Positions 7,925 to 17,378 of a stretch of DNA of 64,000 nt are shown piece by piece. The stretch is from assembly GCA_024687165.1 (NCBI GenBank), contig JAILEY010000057.1, positions 1-64,000 on the forward strand, in the 5' to 3' direction. Each line of letters opens with the position of its first letter. Position 1 is the first letter of the stretch. The notes beneath the pieces were generated by a model. That model had not been told where the DNA came from and searched no databases. It saw only the letters and a program-made list of their open reading frames with translations. This DNA comes from Treponema sp. (GTDB lineage Bacteria > Spirochaetota > Spirochaetia > Treponematales > Treponemataceae). The position numbers and the translations under genes were made by a program.

Positions 7925-10630
7925 TCAGTTGTTTTTTGATTTTGCCCTGAACTTTCCTTCAGCGGTAAAATAATCATTTAAAAGCTGAACATAATCTTCT
8001 GCTTCTGTATTCTGAACATCAATGTAGTCAAGAAGGTATTGTTCAGCTTTATTTTTTTCTGTTCCTTCTGCAACAAGTAGAAGTGTTTCAAAATTGTTTT
8101 TTGTTCCTGAAAGCTTTTTCTGAATCCACAATGATTTAATTTTTTTTGCGGTATCTTCTTTTTTTTCATCATTGCTCAGCTCTGCTAAAAGTTCGTTTTT
8201 TGCTTCTTTGTATGCATCAAAAAAATTCGAGGCTTTTTTGATTCCTTCACAGCTTATTATTCCGCCTGCAAAACTGTTTTTTGCTTCAAAGAACGAGCAG
8301 TTTGCTTCATCAAGTTTTTTTTCTGTGCGGCGGCAAAGTTCCATCAAGAGCGAGTTGAAGACTGCAAGATTGTATTCTGGTGAATCAAAATAAATTTGAG
8401 CTGGGTCAAGAAATTCTTTTGTCGGAATAAGAACTGGAGATTCTTTTGGAGCACTTGCGGCGCTTTTATCCGTTGTGAATGTATGCTCAATTTCTATGTT
8501 TTTAATTTTAGTGCTTTCTTCTAAAACATAAGGCTGAACAAAATCCCGTTCAGAAACTTCTTTTATGAAACCGAAATATTTTTCTGCAAGCGTTTTAAAA
8601 TCCTGCGAAGAAACATCTCCAACTGCTATGATTGAATACAGTGAAGCATCAAGAAGCTTGTTGTAAGTTTCAACGAGTTTTTTATAATCATCAAGCGTCT
8701 GTTTTTTACCGAAGCTTTTTTGGGGAAAAAGAATTTTTGACTGCATCTGTTTTGTAAGATTGCCTTTTTCAAGAAATCTTTTGTAGTTGTAGCCGGAGAA
8801 AATTTCATCTGCTTCTGTCGGCGTAATTTTGGCAAATACAATTGCTTCCGAAAGATTTTTGAGTGTCTCTTCAACTTTGTCTTTGTGAACTTCAAGTACA
8901 ATCATTGTTCCGTTGAACTGAGATTCTGTGAAGGCATTTTCTTTGCTGCACTTTTTTGCAATGTAGTCGGAGAGAACTTCAAATTCTTCACTGTCGGCTT
9001 CTTCTTTCGGATTGATTTTTAGTCCGATGCAGACTGTCTGGGAATGTGGAACTTCTTTTATATAAAGCGGAATTCCGTTTTCAAGTTCAAAATTGAAAAA
9101 GCTTTCGATGTTTGAATTGTAGAATTTTTCTGCCTGATCTCCATGAATGAAATCTTCTGCATTAATTTTTTCATCATCTTTTTTTTCTGCAAGATTCTGC
9201 TTTTTTTCGTTCTGTGAGATTTTTGCTAGAAGTTCGTTTGTGTACCATGAACCGTTTTTTTCTGTTACAAGTTCGTAGCCGTTCTCTTTAAACTGTTTTT
9301 CGTAAGCTTTGTAAACCCGCGTATTCAAGAGAACAAAAATATAAGGATCTTCACTGAGCATTTTTTTTGCAATTTCTTTTTCGTTGAGGCTTTGGAAATT
9401 GTAAATTGTTCTGTTGTATTCCTGCAGAAAGTTCTGTGGAGAAGGGCTGTCACTCATCAGCCAGAAATCAGCAAGCGTTGAACACAGCATCGTTGAATTT
9501 GCTGACTGCAGTTCGTATTTTAATTTAAGATCGTTTTGTGCCTGTATGAAATTTTTTCTTTTTAACACTGCGGCTTCTTTTGCAATCTGTACAAAGGATT
9601 CAGCCTGCTTTTGCGGGAATGAGGTTGAGTTGTATTCAATCAGGGATTGAAGAATTAATCTTGAGTGATCTTTGTTCTGGATGCTTGATGCATTTACATA
9701 CTGACTGCTAGGAATCATCATAGAGCCTGATGTAAGCTTTTCAATGAAGAGCGAATCTTCTCTGCTGAAAGAGGTGCTTAAAAGATCAGCCTGGCTCAAA
9801 GTCAATGAAGTAAACTGAACTACAAGCTGTGTGTACTGCGGTGAAAATTCATCTGAAATTAAAACAAACTTTTTCCCGCTGCTTACAGAAGCTTCTTTTT
9901 CATATTCTTCAAAATTATCAGAAAGAGATTTTTTGTTTTCTTTCCATGAGCCGAAGTTTTTTTCACAAAGCTGATAAATTTTTTCTTCGTCTATGTTTCC
10001 GCAAAAGAACAATGCGCTGTTTCTTGGAACATAATAATCATTTGCAATTTTGTACAGAATCGATCTTACTTCAGAAGGACTGTAGCTGTTAAACAAAGGT
10101 GCGTAAATTCCTGTGTCATGCTTCCACGGCTCTTTAGAAAAAATTCTACTGTCAATGGAACTGTTGATGAAGGCACTTAAGCTTTGAGAATATTCAAGAG
10201 AATTTTTGCGCATTTGAAAATATTCAGTTTGAATTGCGTCCTGTTCAATCGAAGGAGAGTTTACGCATGAAGCAAGTCCTTCAAGAAAAGCATCAAGGGA
10301 TTCAAGCGGAACTTCTGCTGTATAAGAGGCGCCGTCAGCTTTACATTCGCTTTTTAAGTTGCATAAATCAAATATATCCTGATGCTCAGCGTCTGCGCTT
10401 GTGTGAAAGAGTTTTGTGTAAAGCGGAAAAAATCCTGCTGTACTTGAGGTCTGACTTGAAATCCCCGCTTTGCATACAAATTCAGTGTAAACAAGAGCAT
10501 TTGTTTCATCTTTAAGAACATAAATTGAAAGACCGTTTTTTAATGTAAAAGTTTTAACTTCTTTTGTCTGTGAAAATAATCGTGCTGTAAAAATAAAAAA
10601 AACTGATGCAAACAGAAAAATCTTTTTCAT
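7925..10630 (-). CDS. Secreted M16-family (insulinase-like) protein without the zinc motif
   Basis: About 901 residues from MKKIFLF, which opens a typical signal peptide ending near LFSQ. Two M16-type halves are seen: residues about 20-240 (VKTFTLKNGLSIYVLKD) and a second starting about 520 (NFELENGIPLYIKEV), each with the GD/GN-containing strand pattern near its end. The HxxEH zinc motif expected early in the first half is absent: the matching stretch reads FFPLYTKLFHTSADAEH. The product is therefore probably a periplasmic or outer-membrane-associated non-catalytic M16 partner, as in the inactive subunits of M16B pairs. An upstream ATG at 10678 would bury the signal peptide and overlap the divergent gene, so the later start is preferred. 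No Shine-Dalgarno is seen; TATCAT lies 6 nt before the ATG. Confidence 0.75.
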   Translation of the reverse strand: MKKIFLFASVFFIFTARLFSQTKEVKTFTLKNGLSIYVLKDETNALVYTEFVCKAGISSQTSSTAGFFPLYTKLFHTSADAEHQDIFDLCNLKSECKADGASYTAEVPLESLDAFLEGLASCVNSPSIEQDAIQTEYFQMRKNSLEYSQSLSAFINSSIDSRIFSKEPWKHDTGIYAPLFNSYSPSEVRSILYKIANDYYVPRNSALFFCGNIDEEKIYQLCEKNFGSWKENKKSLSDNFEEYEKEASVSSGKKFVLISDEFSPQYTQLVVQFTSLTLSQADLLSTSFSREDSLFIEKLTSGSMMIPSSQYVNASSIQNKDHSRLILQSLIEYNSTSFPQKQAESFVQIAKEAAVLKRKNFIQAQNDLKLKYELQSANSTMLCSTLADFWLMSDSPSPQNFLQEYNRTIYNFQSLNEKEIAKKMLSEDPYIFVLLNTRVYKAYEKQFKENGYELVTEKNGSWYTNELLAKISQNEKKQNLAEKKDDEKINAEDFIHGDQAEKFYNSNIESFFNFELENGIPLYIKEVPHSQTVCIGLKINPKEEADSEEFEVLSDYIAKKCSKENAFTESQFNGTMIVLEVHKDKVEETLKNLSEAIVFAKITPTEADEIFSGYNYKRFLEKGNLTKQMQSKILFPQKSFGKKQTLDDYKKLVETYNKLLDASLYSIIAVGDVSSQDFKTLAEKYFGFIKEVSERDFVQPYVLEESTKIKNIEIEHTFTTDKSAASAPKESPVLIPTKEFLDPAQIYFDSPEYNLAVFNSLLMELCRRTEKKLDEANCSFFEAKNSFAGGIISCEGIKKASNFFDAYKEAKNELLAELSNDEKKEDTAKKIKSLWIQKKLSGTKNNFETLLLVAEGTEKNKAEQYLLDYIDVQNTEAEDYVQLLNDYFTAEGKFRAKSKNN

Positions 10631-10639
10631 TGTTGTATG

Positions 10640-10669
10640 ATAGATTATTTTGAATTTTTCTTCTATAAT
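10640..10669 (+). promoter_or_regulatory. Promoter adjoining a leaderless start
   Basis: TTGAAT (10640-10645) and TATAAT (10664-10669), 18 nt apart, place transcription start at or next to the ATG at 10677. The divergent M16-like gene starts within this same stretch, so the two promoters interlock. Confidence 0.55.
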
Positions 10670-10676
10670 TTTTTGC

Positions 10677-12908
10677 ATGGTGGAAATTAAAAATGCTTGT
10701 TTGGGGAAACAGGCTCAGAAAGTAAAAATAGATGACCGTCTTTTGGATGGTAAAAGAAATCTTACTCAGGAAGAAATTTCAATCCTTGAGAAAAATGGAA
10801 ATACCTGTTCTGATAACTGGCAGAATTTTTATGTCAGCAGCGCAGAAGGTGAGTTTGATCCTTCTCTGATTTTTTACAGCGATTTTGAAGGTTTTGTTAT
10901 TCTTGGAAGACTCACAGATTCAAAACTTAAATATCATGATCTTGAACTTGAATGTGGAATTTATCGTTCTGCCGTAAGAAATATTATTGCAGGAAATGAT
11001 TTTGTAATCCGCAATGTTACTTATCTTGATAATTACAGAATCGGTAATCAGGTAATGCTTTTTAACATTCAGGAATTGTGCTGTACCAATCATTCTAAAT
11101 TCGGCGAAGGTCTGCTTAAAGAAGGCGAAAAAGAAGAGACAAGAATCTGGATTGGTGTAGGAAACGAAAATGACGGGAGAAGAATTCTTCCTTTTGAAAG
11201 TATGATTCCGGCTGATGCTTTTTTGTGGTCCAGATACAGAGAAGACAAAGTTCTTATGAATCGTTTTGTTGAACTTACTGAAGCTGGAAAATCAAAAGCA
11301 CTTGATACATTTGGTATTATTGAAGATGAAGTTGTTGTAAAAAACTGTAACATTCTTAAAGACGTTAAAATCGGAAGCTGTGCCTACATAAAAGGTGCAT
11401 TTAAAATTAAAAACGTTACTGTGCTTTCTTCTCAAAAAGAGCCTTCCCAGATTGGTGAGGGTGTTGAAATGGTCAACGGAATCATGGGGTATGGCAGCAA
11501 AGTCTTTTATCAGGCTGTAGCTGTTCGTTTTGTAATCGGACGAAACTGTCAGCTTAAGTATGGTGCACGACTTTTGAATTCTGTACTCGGTGATAATTCT
11601 ACGGTTTCATGCTGTGAACTTTTGAATAATCTGATTTTTCCATTCCATGAACAGCATCATAATTCTTCATTTCTTATTGCAAGTACTGTTATGGGACAGA
11701 GCAATATTGCGAGTGCCGCAACAATCGGTTCAAATCATAATTCAAGAAGTCCAGACTGTGAGATGATTGCCGGTCGTGGTTTCTGGCCGGGACTCTGTTC
11801 TGATTTTAAATTTGATTCAAAATTTGCTTCATTCACATTGATTTCAAAAGGAAGCTATCAGCATGAGCTGAACATAACATATCCGTTTTCTCTTGTTGTT
11901 CAAAGCCCGGGAGACTGTGCCGTTCATATCATTCCTGCTTACTGGTTCCTTTACAACATGTTTGCAATTGTACGCAATAAGTATAAGTTTGCAGCCCGTG
12001 ATAAGCGTGCAGTAAAAGTTCAGCATATTGAAACAAATCCTCTTGCTCCAGATACGATTCAGGAAGTTCTTACTGCAATAGACAGGATTATTGAGCTTAC
12101 GGAAAATTATCTTAAGCTTTCACCGGAAGAATGTGCAAAAGTTACAGATTATAATGGTGATCAGATTTTGCTTGAAGACAGCCGTATGAAGGCAATGAAT
12201 TCTCGTGATGCTGCAGAACTCAGGCAGATTGCAAAAGATTATCTTCATCAAAATCCGGATTCAAAATTCCGTCTGAGTGATGACCGCTGTCAGAAAAAGT
12301 ACGGAGCTGTAATCTGCAAGCCTGCACAGTCTTACAAAGAATATAGAAGAATCTTAAAATATTTTGCCGCAGAATCTTTAATGGAATGGGTTTTCAAAAA
12401 TAACAAGGAAACTCTTTCTCTGGAAGATATCCGCAAAATTGAATCGACACCGCTTTATACGGAATTTGTAAATGCCGGTGGTCAGGTTATTCCTTCAAAA
12501 AAAATTGAAGAACTTTTTGAAAAAATTAAGAGCCGTAAAATAGAAAACTGGCAGCAGGTTCATGAGTTCTATGATGACTGTCAGAAAGAATATCTTGATG
12601 TAAAGGCTCATTATTCAGTTTATGTAATTGAAAAATTGTATTCAAAAAAGATTCAGGATTTTACTGAAGAAGATTTTGATGATTTTTCACAGGATGTTGC
12701 TTTTATCAGTATGAACATGCTTGAGTCTTCAATCTCTGCGCGCGAAAAAGATTTTACAGATTATTTCCGTTCAATCACTTTTAGAAATCAGGCAGAAAAA
12801 GATGCAGTTCTTGGAACTCTTGATGATGATTCTTTCCTGAAAAAACTTCGCGGTGCAACTGAAGAATTTATTGCTCAGCTCGATAAACTTCTTGTTAATT
12901 TGAAATAG
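10677..12908 (+). CDS. DUF4954-like protein with left-handed beta-helix region
   Basis: A 743-residue cytoplasmic protein without signal peptide. The opening (RNLTQEEISILEKNGNTCSDNW, given here only as its conserved R-L-E-L-NG-DW pattern) and the middle resemble proteins called DUF4954 in Bacteroidetes and spirochaetes. Residues about 85-390 contain repeated short Ile/Val/Gly turns (for instance IGNQVML, IGSCAYIKG, IGEGVEM, VIGRNCQLKYGARL) of the hexapeptide beta-helix type seen in nucleotidyl/acyltransferases, and the C-terminal 300 residues are helical. A sugar-nucleotide or acyl-transfer role is plausible but unproven. I start it at 10677 (MVEIKNA) because TATAAT ends 7 nt upstream; the longer frame from 10650 would begin before the predicted transcript. 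leuA follows after 17 bp. Confidence 0.6.
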   Translation: MVEIKNACLGKQAQKVKIDDRLLDGKRNLTQEEISILEKNGNTCSDNWQNFYVSSAEGEFDPSLIFYSDFEGFVILGRLTDSKLKYHDLELECGIYRSAVRNIIAGNDFVIRNVTYLDNYRIGNQVMLFNIQELCCTNHSKFGEGLLKEGEKEETRIWIGVGNENDGRRILPFESMIPADAFLWSRYREDKVLMNRFVELTEAGKSKALDTFGIIEDEVVVKNCNILKDVKIGSCAYIKGAFKIKNVTVLSSQKEPSQIGEGVEMVNGIMGYGSKVFYQAVAVRFVIGRNCQLKYGARLLNSVLGDNSTVSCCELLNNLIFPFHEQHHNSSFLIASTVMGQSNIASAATIGSNHNSRSPDCEMIAGRGFWPGLCSDFKFDSKFASFTLISKGSYQHELNITYPFSLVVQSPGDCAVHIIPAYWFLYNMFAIVRNKYKFAARDKRAVKVQHIETNPLAPDTIQEVLTAIDRIIELTENYLKLSPEECAKVTDYNGDQILLEDSRMKAMNSRDAAELRQIAKDYLHQNPDSKFRLSDDRCQKKYGAVICKPAQSYKEYRRILKYFAAESLMEWVFKNNKETLSLEDIRKIESTPLYTEFVNAGGQVIPSKKIEELFEKIKSRKIENWQQVHEFYDDCQKEYLDVKAHYSVYVIEKLYSKKIQDFTEEDFDDFSQDVAFISMNMLESSISAREKDFTDYFRSITFRNQAEKDAVLGTLDDDSFLKKLRGATEEFIAQLDKLLVNLK

Positions 12909-12925
12909 GAATTGAAGGTGCGATT

Positions 12926-14602
12926 ATGGACCCAAAAGGAAAATATGGCAGAACCGGCGATATAGAACTTCCCTCAAGAAAATGGCCTTCCGCAAAAATT
13001 ACAAAGGCTCCTGTATGGTGTTCTGTAGATCTTCGTGACGGAAATCAGGCTCTTATTAATCCGATGGGAATTCAGACTAAGCTTGATTTTTTTGATCTCC
13101 TTGTGAAAATCGGATTTAAAGAAATTGAAATCGGCTTTCCTTCTGCCAGCGATACTGAATATGATTTTACAAGAAGACTCATAGAAGAAAATCACATTCC
13201 TTCTGATGTAACGATTCAGGTTTTGTGTCAGTCCCGTGAGCATTTAATTAAAAAAACTCTTGAAGCAATTAAAGGTGCTCCTTCAGTAATTTTTCACATG
13301 TACACTTCAACTTCTCCGGCACAGAGAAATTATACATTTGGAAAATCAAAAGAAGAAATTAAAAAAATTGCAGTTGATTCAATAAAAATGCTCAAGTCAC
13401 TTTTGAATGATGATCAGAAAAAAAGTATCCGCCTTGAGTATTCTCCTGAAAGTTTTTCGCAGACTGAAATTGATTATGCAGTTGAAATCTGTGAGGCTGT
13501 AAAGGAAACTTGGGGAACTTCTGCAGATAATAAATTGATTTTTAATCTTCCTACAACTGTTGAATGTTACACGCCGAATGTTTATGCGGATGCTGTAGAA
13601 TATTTTTGCAGTCACATTTCTCAGCGTGAAAATTTAATTATTTCAACGCACTGTCACAATGACCGCGGAACTGGAGTTGCCTCTTGTGAACTTTCGCTTC
13701 TTGCAGGGGCTGACAGAGTTGAAGGCTGTCTTTTTGGAAATGGTGAGCGAACTGGAAATCTTGATATTGTAAATGTTGCATTAAATATGTTCGCTCAGGG
13801 AATTGATCCTCAGCTTGATTTTACAAATATTCAGAATATTGCGGATGAGTTTTGTCGATTTACGGGGATGGAAATTTTTCCGCGGACTCCTTATGCTGGT
13901 GAACTTGTTTTTACTTCTTTCAGCGGAAGTCATCAGGATGCTGTTCGCAAAGGTATGAATGCAAGAAAAAAGAAAGCTGAAAATGCTCTCTGGGATGTTC
14001 CGTATCTTTTAATCGATCCTCATGACATCGGTCGTGAATATGAAGGAATTATCAGAATAAACAGTCAGAGCGGAAAGGGTGGAGCAGCTTATATTCTCGA
14101 ACAGGAATATGGTCTTATTCTTCCAAAAGCAATGCATCCTGCTCTTGGAGCAATCCTCAAAAAAGCCGCAGACCGTGCACAACGCGAGCTTAAGAAAGAA
14201 GAGATTTACAGCATCTTTGAAAAGCAGTGGTTTGCTAAAAAAGATAATCTTCAGATACTTGATCTTGCGGAAACTCATGTTGAATCAAAACAGGATGAAA
14301 TTAATCGTGAGACTGCACTCTGTCGTGCTGTGATTATGTGGAAGGGAGAAAAGTTCAGCATTGGAGACAAAGGAAACGGTCCTCTTGATGCTTTTGCAAA
14401 TGCTTTGTCTTCAACACCAGCGCCAAAATTCAGCGTTACGGCTTTCCATGAACATTCTATCGGTGCCGGTAATAATACAAGTGCCGTTGCTTATGTTGAG
14501 CTTACTCTTGAAGACGGAAGAAAAGTCTGGGGCGCAGGAAAGTCTACAAACGTTGGTCGTGCAGGTATTGATGCAATTGTATCCGCTTTGAATCAGGTTT
14601 GA
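12926..14602 (+). CDS. leuA: 2-isopropylmalate synthase (long, type 2 form)
   Basis: A 558-residue enzyme condensing acetyl-CoA with 2-oxoisovalerate in the first committed step of leucine synthesis. The HMGL-like TIM barrel starts with the catalytic signature VDLRDGNQAL (Asp35, Arg37, Asp38), contains IGFPSAS and the metal-binding HCHNDRGTG, and ends with GERTGN. The C-terminal third (about 430-558) fits the LeuA allosteric domain that binds leucine. Its N-terminus and length match the actinobacterial/fungal type rather than the E. coli type. AAGGTG precedes the ATG. It probably shares a transcript with the upstream DUF4954-like gene. No leader peptide or T-box was found, so feedback inhibition is the only regulation suggested by the sequence. 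Confidence 0.93.
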   Translation: MDPKGKYGRTGDIELPSRKWPSAKITKAPVWCSVDLRDGNQALINPMGIQTKLDFFDLLVKIGFKEIEIGFPSASDTEYDFTRRLIEENHIPSDVTIQVLCQSREHLIKKTLEAIKGAPSVIFHMYTSTSPAQRNYTFGKSKEEIKKIAVDSIKMLKSLLNDDQKKSIRLEYSPESFSQTEIDYAVEICEAVKETWGTSADNKLIFNLPTTVECYTPNVYADAVEYFCSHISQRENLIISTHCHNDRGTGVASCELSLLAGADRVEGCLFGNGERTGNLDIVNVALNMFAQGIDPQLDFTNIQNIADEFCRFTGMEIFPRTPYAGELVFTSFSGSHQDAVRKGMNARKKKAENALWDVPYLLIDPHDIGREYEGIIRINSQSGKGGAAYILEQEYGLILPKAMHPALGAILKKAADRAQRELKKEEIYSIFEKQWFAKKDNLQILDLAETHVESKQDEINRETALCRAVIMWKGEKFSIGDKGNGPLDAFANALSSTPAPKFSVTAFHEHSIGAGNNTSAVAYVELTLEDGRKVWGAGKSTNVGRAGIDAIVSALNQV

Positions 14603-14627
14603 AAAAACGCTTAAATTCTGCTACAAT
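14599..14627 (+). promoter_or_regulatory. Promoter of the export operon, leaderless start
   Basis: TTGAAA (14599-14604), 17 nt, TACAAT (14622-14627). The -35 box overlaps the leuA stop codon. Transcription should start about 2 nt before the ATG at 14637, leaving no room for a Shine-Dalgarno sequence. Confidence 0.75.
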
Positions 14628-14636
14628 TCAACGAAT

Positions 14637-16064
14637 ATGATATTCCGTCTGGCATTCAAAAATATTGTTTCTCGAAAAAGTTCATTTGTTATCATTCTGT
14701 TTATAGCATTTGCCATTTCACTCATGGTGATGGTGAATTCAATTTTTGACAGCACAGAAAAAGGCGTCGAAAAAGTTTACACAAGGAGTTTTACCGGCGA
14801 TGTTGTAATTCGTCCTGCTTCAGATTCACCGCTGAGTCTTTTTGGAGATGAAACACCTGTCACTGGAAAACTTACAAAGATTCCTCTTCTTGTTCCGTAT
14901 GTTGATGTTATGAATTTTCTTTCGGAACTTCCAATGGTACAGAAGTCAATTTCTCAGATTTCGGGAAGAGTTGTTGTAGAAAGTGAGAATGCAGACAAGG
15001 GTTTTGAATATGTGTTCGGTGTGAATGCCGTCGATTATGCGGACATTATGAGTTCTGTCAAAGTTGTTGAAGGAACTCCGTATGCTGCAGGGGAAAGGGG
15101 CGCATTTATTTCGCGTAAAATTGCAGACAGATATAAAGTTGGAATCGGTGATGAATTAAAGTTCATTGTTGAAGATGAAATGTCTGTAAGAATTCGTGCT
15201 GCAAAAGTCAGTGCAATTTATGAATATGAAGTTCAGAATGAAATCCTTGATAAAATAGTTCTTGTAGATCCTTTTACAATTCGTTCTCTTCTTGATATGA
15301 GTGATACTGTTGTTGATGTTGATATCGATGACAATAATAAAGATCTTCTTGATGATGATATGGATGATTCTATGTTCGATGATGCAGAAGATTTTAAGGC
15401 AGAAGATTCTGTTGAAGATGATTTTCCTGTGGTTGCAGAAGAAACTGTTGATGAAGATCCTTTTGGAATCAACAGCACTGCATGGAACTTTATTGTCCTT
15501 CGTGCTCAAAAAGGTGTAAAGCCTGTAAGACTTGTAAAATATCTTAACTCTCAGTTTAAAAAGAAGTCGTGGCCGGTAGAAGCTGTTACCTGGAGAAGTG
15601 CAGCCGGAAGTACTGCAATGTACCTTTACTGGATACGCTTTATTTTTAACATCGGCGTGATAGTAATTCTTTTAGCGGGCTTTATCGTAATCAACAATAC
15701 TCTTGTAATCAACGTACTTAACAGAACTCAGGAAATTGGAACGATGAGGGCGCAGGGTGCTTCAAGAAAATTTGTATCCTTTGAGTGTATGGCAGAAACT
15801 CTGCTGCTTACTCTTACTGCTGGAGTTCTTGGAGTAATTTTCGGCTCTGTGATTTGCTGTGCAGTTTCATCGGTTCACATTCATTTTGAAAATTCATTCC
15901 TTATTCAGCTTTTCGGTTCTGATACTCTTGAGTTTGCAGTTTCGTTGAGCGTCATTCTTAAGGCACTTGGACTTTCTGTTCTTCTTGGAGTTTTGGGATG
16001 GATTTATCCTGTAAGAAATGCGCTTAAAGTCAGTCCGGTAAAAGCAATGCAGGGAGGCAGCTGA
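14637..16064 (+). CDS. ABC transporter permease, LolC/E-MacB-FtsX type, with acidic loop
   Basis: A 475-residue inner-membrane permease. One N-terminal membrane helix (about 13-35) is followed by a large periplasmic domain and three C-terminal helices (about 340-370, 390-420, 435-460), with the FtsX-type coupling segment NRTQEIGTMRAQGAS between them. This is the layout of MacB/LolC proteins, which work with a cytoplasmic ATPase to push lipoproteins or other periplasmic cargo toward the outer membrane. The periplasmic domain carries a very Asp/Glu-rich insertion (about 222-282), including DDSMFDDAEDFKAED (243-257), nearly repeated in the barrel protein four genes on. The next gene overlaps its stop (TGATG). 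The matching ATPase is probably the convergent gene at 19496-20224. Confidence 0.85.
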   Translation: MIFRLAFKNIVSRKSSFVIILFIAFAISLMVMVNSIFDSTEKGVEKVYTRSFTGDVVIRPASDSPLSLFGDETPVTGKLTKIPLLVPYVDVMNFLSELPMVQKSISQISGRVVVESENADKGFEYVFGVNAVDYADIMSSVKVVEGTPYAAGERGAFISRKIADRYKVGIGDELKFIVEDEMSVRIRAAKVSAIYEYEVQNEILDKIVLVDPFTIRSLLDMSDTVVDVDIDDNNKDLLDDDMDDSMFDDAEDFKAEDSVEDDFPVVAEETVDEDPFGINSTAWNFIVLRAQKGVKPVRLVKYLNSQFKKKSWPVEAVTWRSAAGSTAMYLYWIRFIFNIGVIVILLAGFIVINNTLVINVLNRTQEIGTMRAQGASRKFVSFECMAETLLLTLTAGVLGVIFGSVICCAVSSVHIHFENSFLIQLFGSDTLEFAVSLSVILKALGLSVLLGVLGWIYPVRNALKVSPVKAMQGGS

Positions 16065-17347
16065 TGTACTACAAAATTTCAATTCGATCTTTGCTTTCAA
16101 AATGGAAACAGTACATTTCTCTCTTTATTGTGACTATTTTCGGCGTGGGCATTTCACTCTTTCTGCTTTTTGCGGTTAAGGGAATGCTTTCTGCAATGGC
16201 AACAAAAGCTAAAATTTATTACGGCGGTGACCTTCAGATTTTAGGCGGAACGGACAGTCTTGAATTTTTTAATGCAGATGAACTTCGGGAAAAAATTGAA
16301 GCTGTAATGCCGGAAAATGCAGTTGTTTCAAAAAGATATACTTTAAGGGCAAATGATGTTCTTCTTTATAATAATGGAATGGAAGCAAGATTCCGCCAGA
16401 TGATTGGTGTTGATTTTAACAGAGAAAAAGAGCTTTTTAAAAGATTCAATTATGTTGACGGATCTGCAGAAAATATTACGGAGAAAAACGGCATACTTCT
16501 TTCTCAGCCGATTGCAGAGCTTCTTGGCGTGCATGCCGGAGATGAAATTGATCTTCACGTTCTTGCAAATGGTCCAGGTAAAGGTGCTGTAAAGCTGATT
16601 GTTAAAGGTATCTTTCACGATTCCAGCGTTTTTGGAATGTATACAATATACTTTGATTTTGATTTCCTTATTTCGCTGAATAATAAGCCAGAAGGTTTTG
16701 CAAACAGAATAGGTGTGTATTTCCCGGACGGTTCATTTAAAGAAAAAAAAGCAAAAAAATATCAGAAGATTCTTGAATCGGCAATAAACATGTATCCTCT
16801 TGTTGAAGATAAAGATGAGTTTTATGACAAGATAAATGAAAAGATTTTTGAAGAACCGACTTTTGCTTTAATAACGATTGATTCAAGTATGGAAGAACTT
16901 ACTGTAATTATTGAAGCGATGAACTGGGTTTCAATGCTGATTATTCTTGCTCTTGTTGTAATCATTATTGTTGGAGTTTCAAGTACATATCGTGTTCTTA
17001 TAATGAAGAGAATTAATGAAATCGGAATTTTTAAGGCAATTGGAATGAGCCGCTTTAATATTTACAGAGTGCTTATTTCAGAAACAGCATGCCTTATGTT
17101 AGCAGGATGTATCATCGGTTTTATGCTTGCCGTTTTCTTCAGCTGGATTTTGAGTCTTTTTAATCTTTCGTTTATTCCGGCTTTTGACGTATTCCTTTCA
17201 AACGGATTTATTATTCCTAAAATAGAAGTTGCAAATGCTTTGATTATGGAAGCAATTATTTTTGTAACTACCTTGGCCGCTGTTGTTTTATCTATTAGAA
17301 AGGCAGTCAGAATCACTCCGGTTCAGGCTTTGTCCACTACAGAGTAA
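16064..17347 (+). CDS. ABC transporter permease, LolC/E-MacB-FtsX type
   Basis: A 427-residue second permease of the same type: N-terminal helix (about 18-45), periplasmic domain, and three C-terminal helices (about 285-315, 335-365, 390-415), with MKRINEIGIFKAIGMS as the ATPase-coupling loop. It has no acidic insertion, unlike its partner. Its ATG overlaps the stop of the first permease, so the two should be made in equal amounts and probably form a heterodimer comparable to LolC-LolE. The product ends with VRITPVQALSTTE, the cytoplasmic tail pattern common in FtsX/MacB permeases. Confidence 0.85.
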   Translation: MYYKISIRSLLSKWKQYISLFIVTIFGVGISLFLLFAVKGMLSAMATKAKIYYGGDLQILGGTDSLEFFNADELREKIEAVMPENAVVSKRYTLRANDVLLYNNGMEARFRQMIGVDFNREKELFKRFNYVDGSAENITEKNGILLSQPIAELLGVHAGDEIDLHVLANGPGKGAVKLIVKGIFHDSSVFGMYTIYFDFDFLISLNNKPEGFANRIGVYFPDGSFKEKKAKKYQKILESAINMYPLVEDKDEFYDKINEKIFEEPTFALITIDSSMEELTVIIEAMNWVSMLIILALVVIIIVGVSSTYRVLIMKRINEIGIFKAIGMSRFNIYRVLISETACLMLAGCIIGFMLAVFFSWILSLFNLSFIPAFDVFLSNGFIIPKIEVANALIMEAIIFVTTLAAVVLSIRKAVRITPVQALSTTE

Positions 17348-17378
17348 AACTAAAATTTTTTACAGGAGAATGGAATTT

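Noticed and set aside
15156..15509. 117-codon minus-strand frame inside the first permease gene
   Set aside because: It is antisense to the Asp/Glu-rich loop and consists of Ile/Asn/Lys-rich low-complexity sequence, which follows from the GAT/GAA codons on the other strand.
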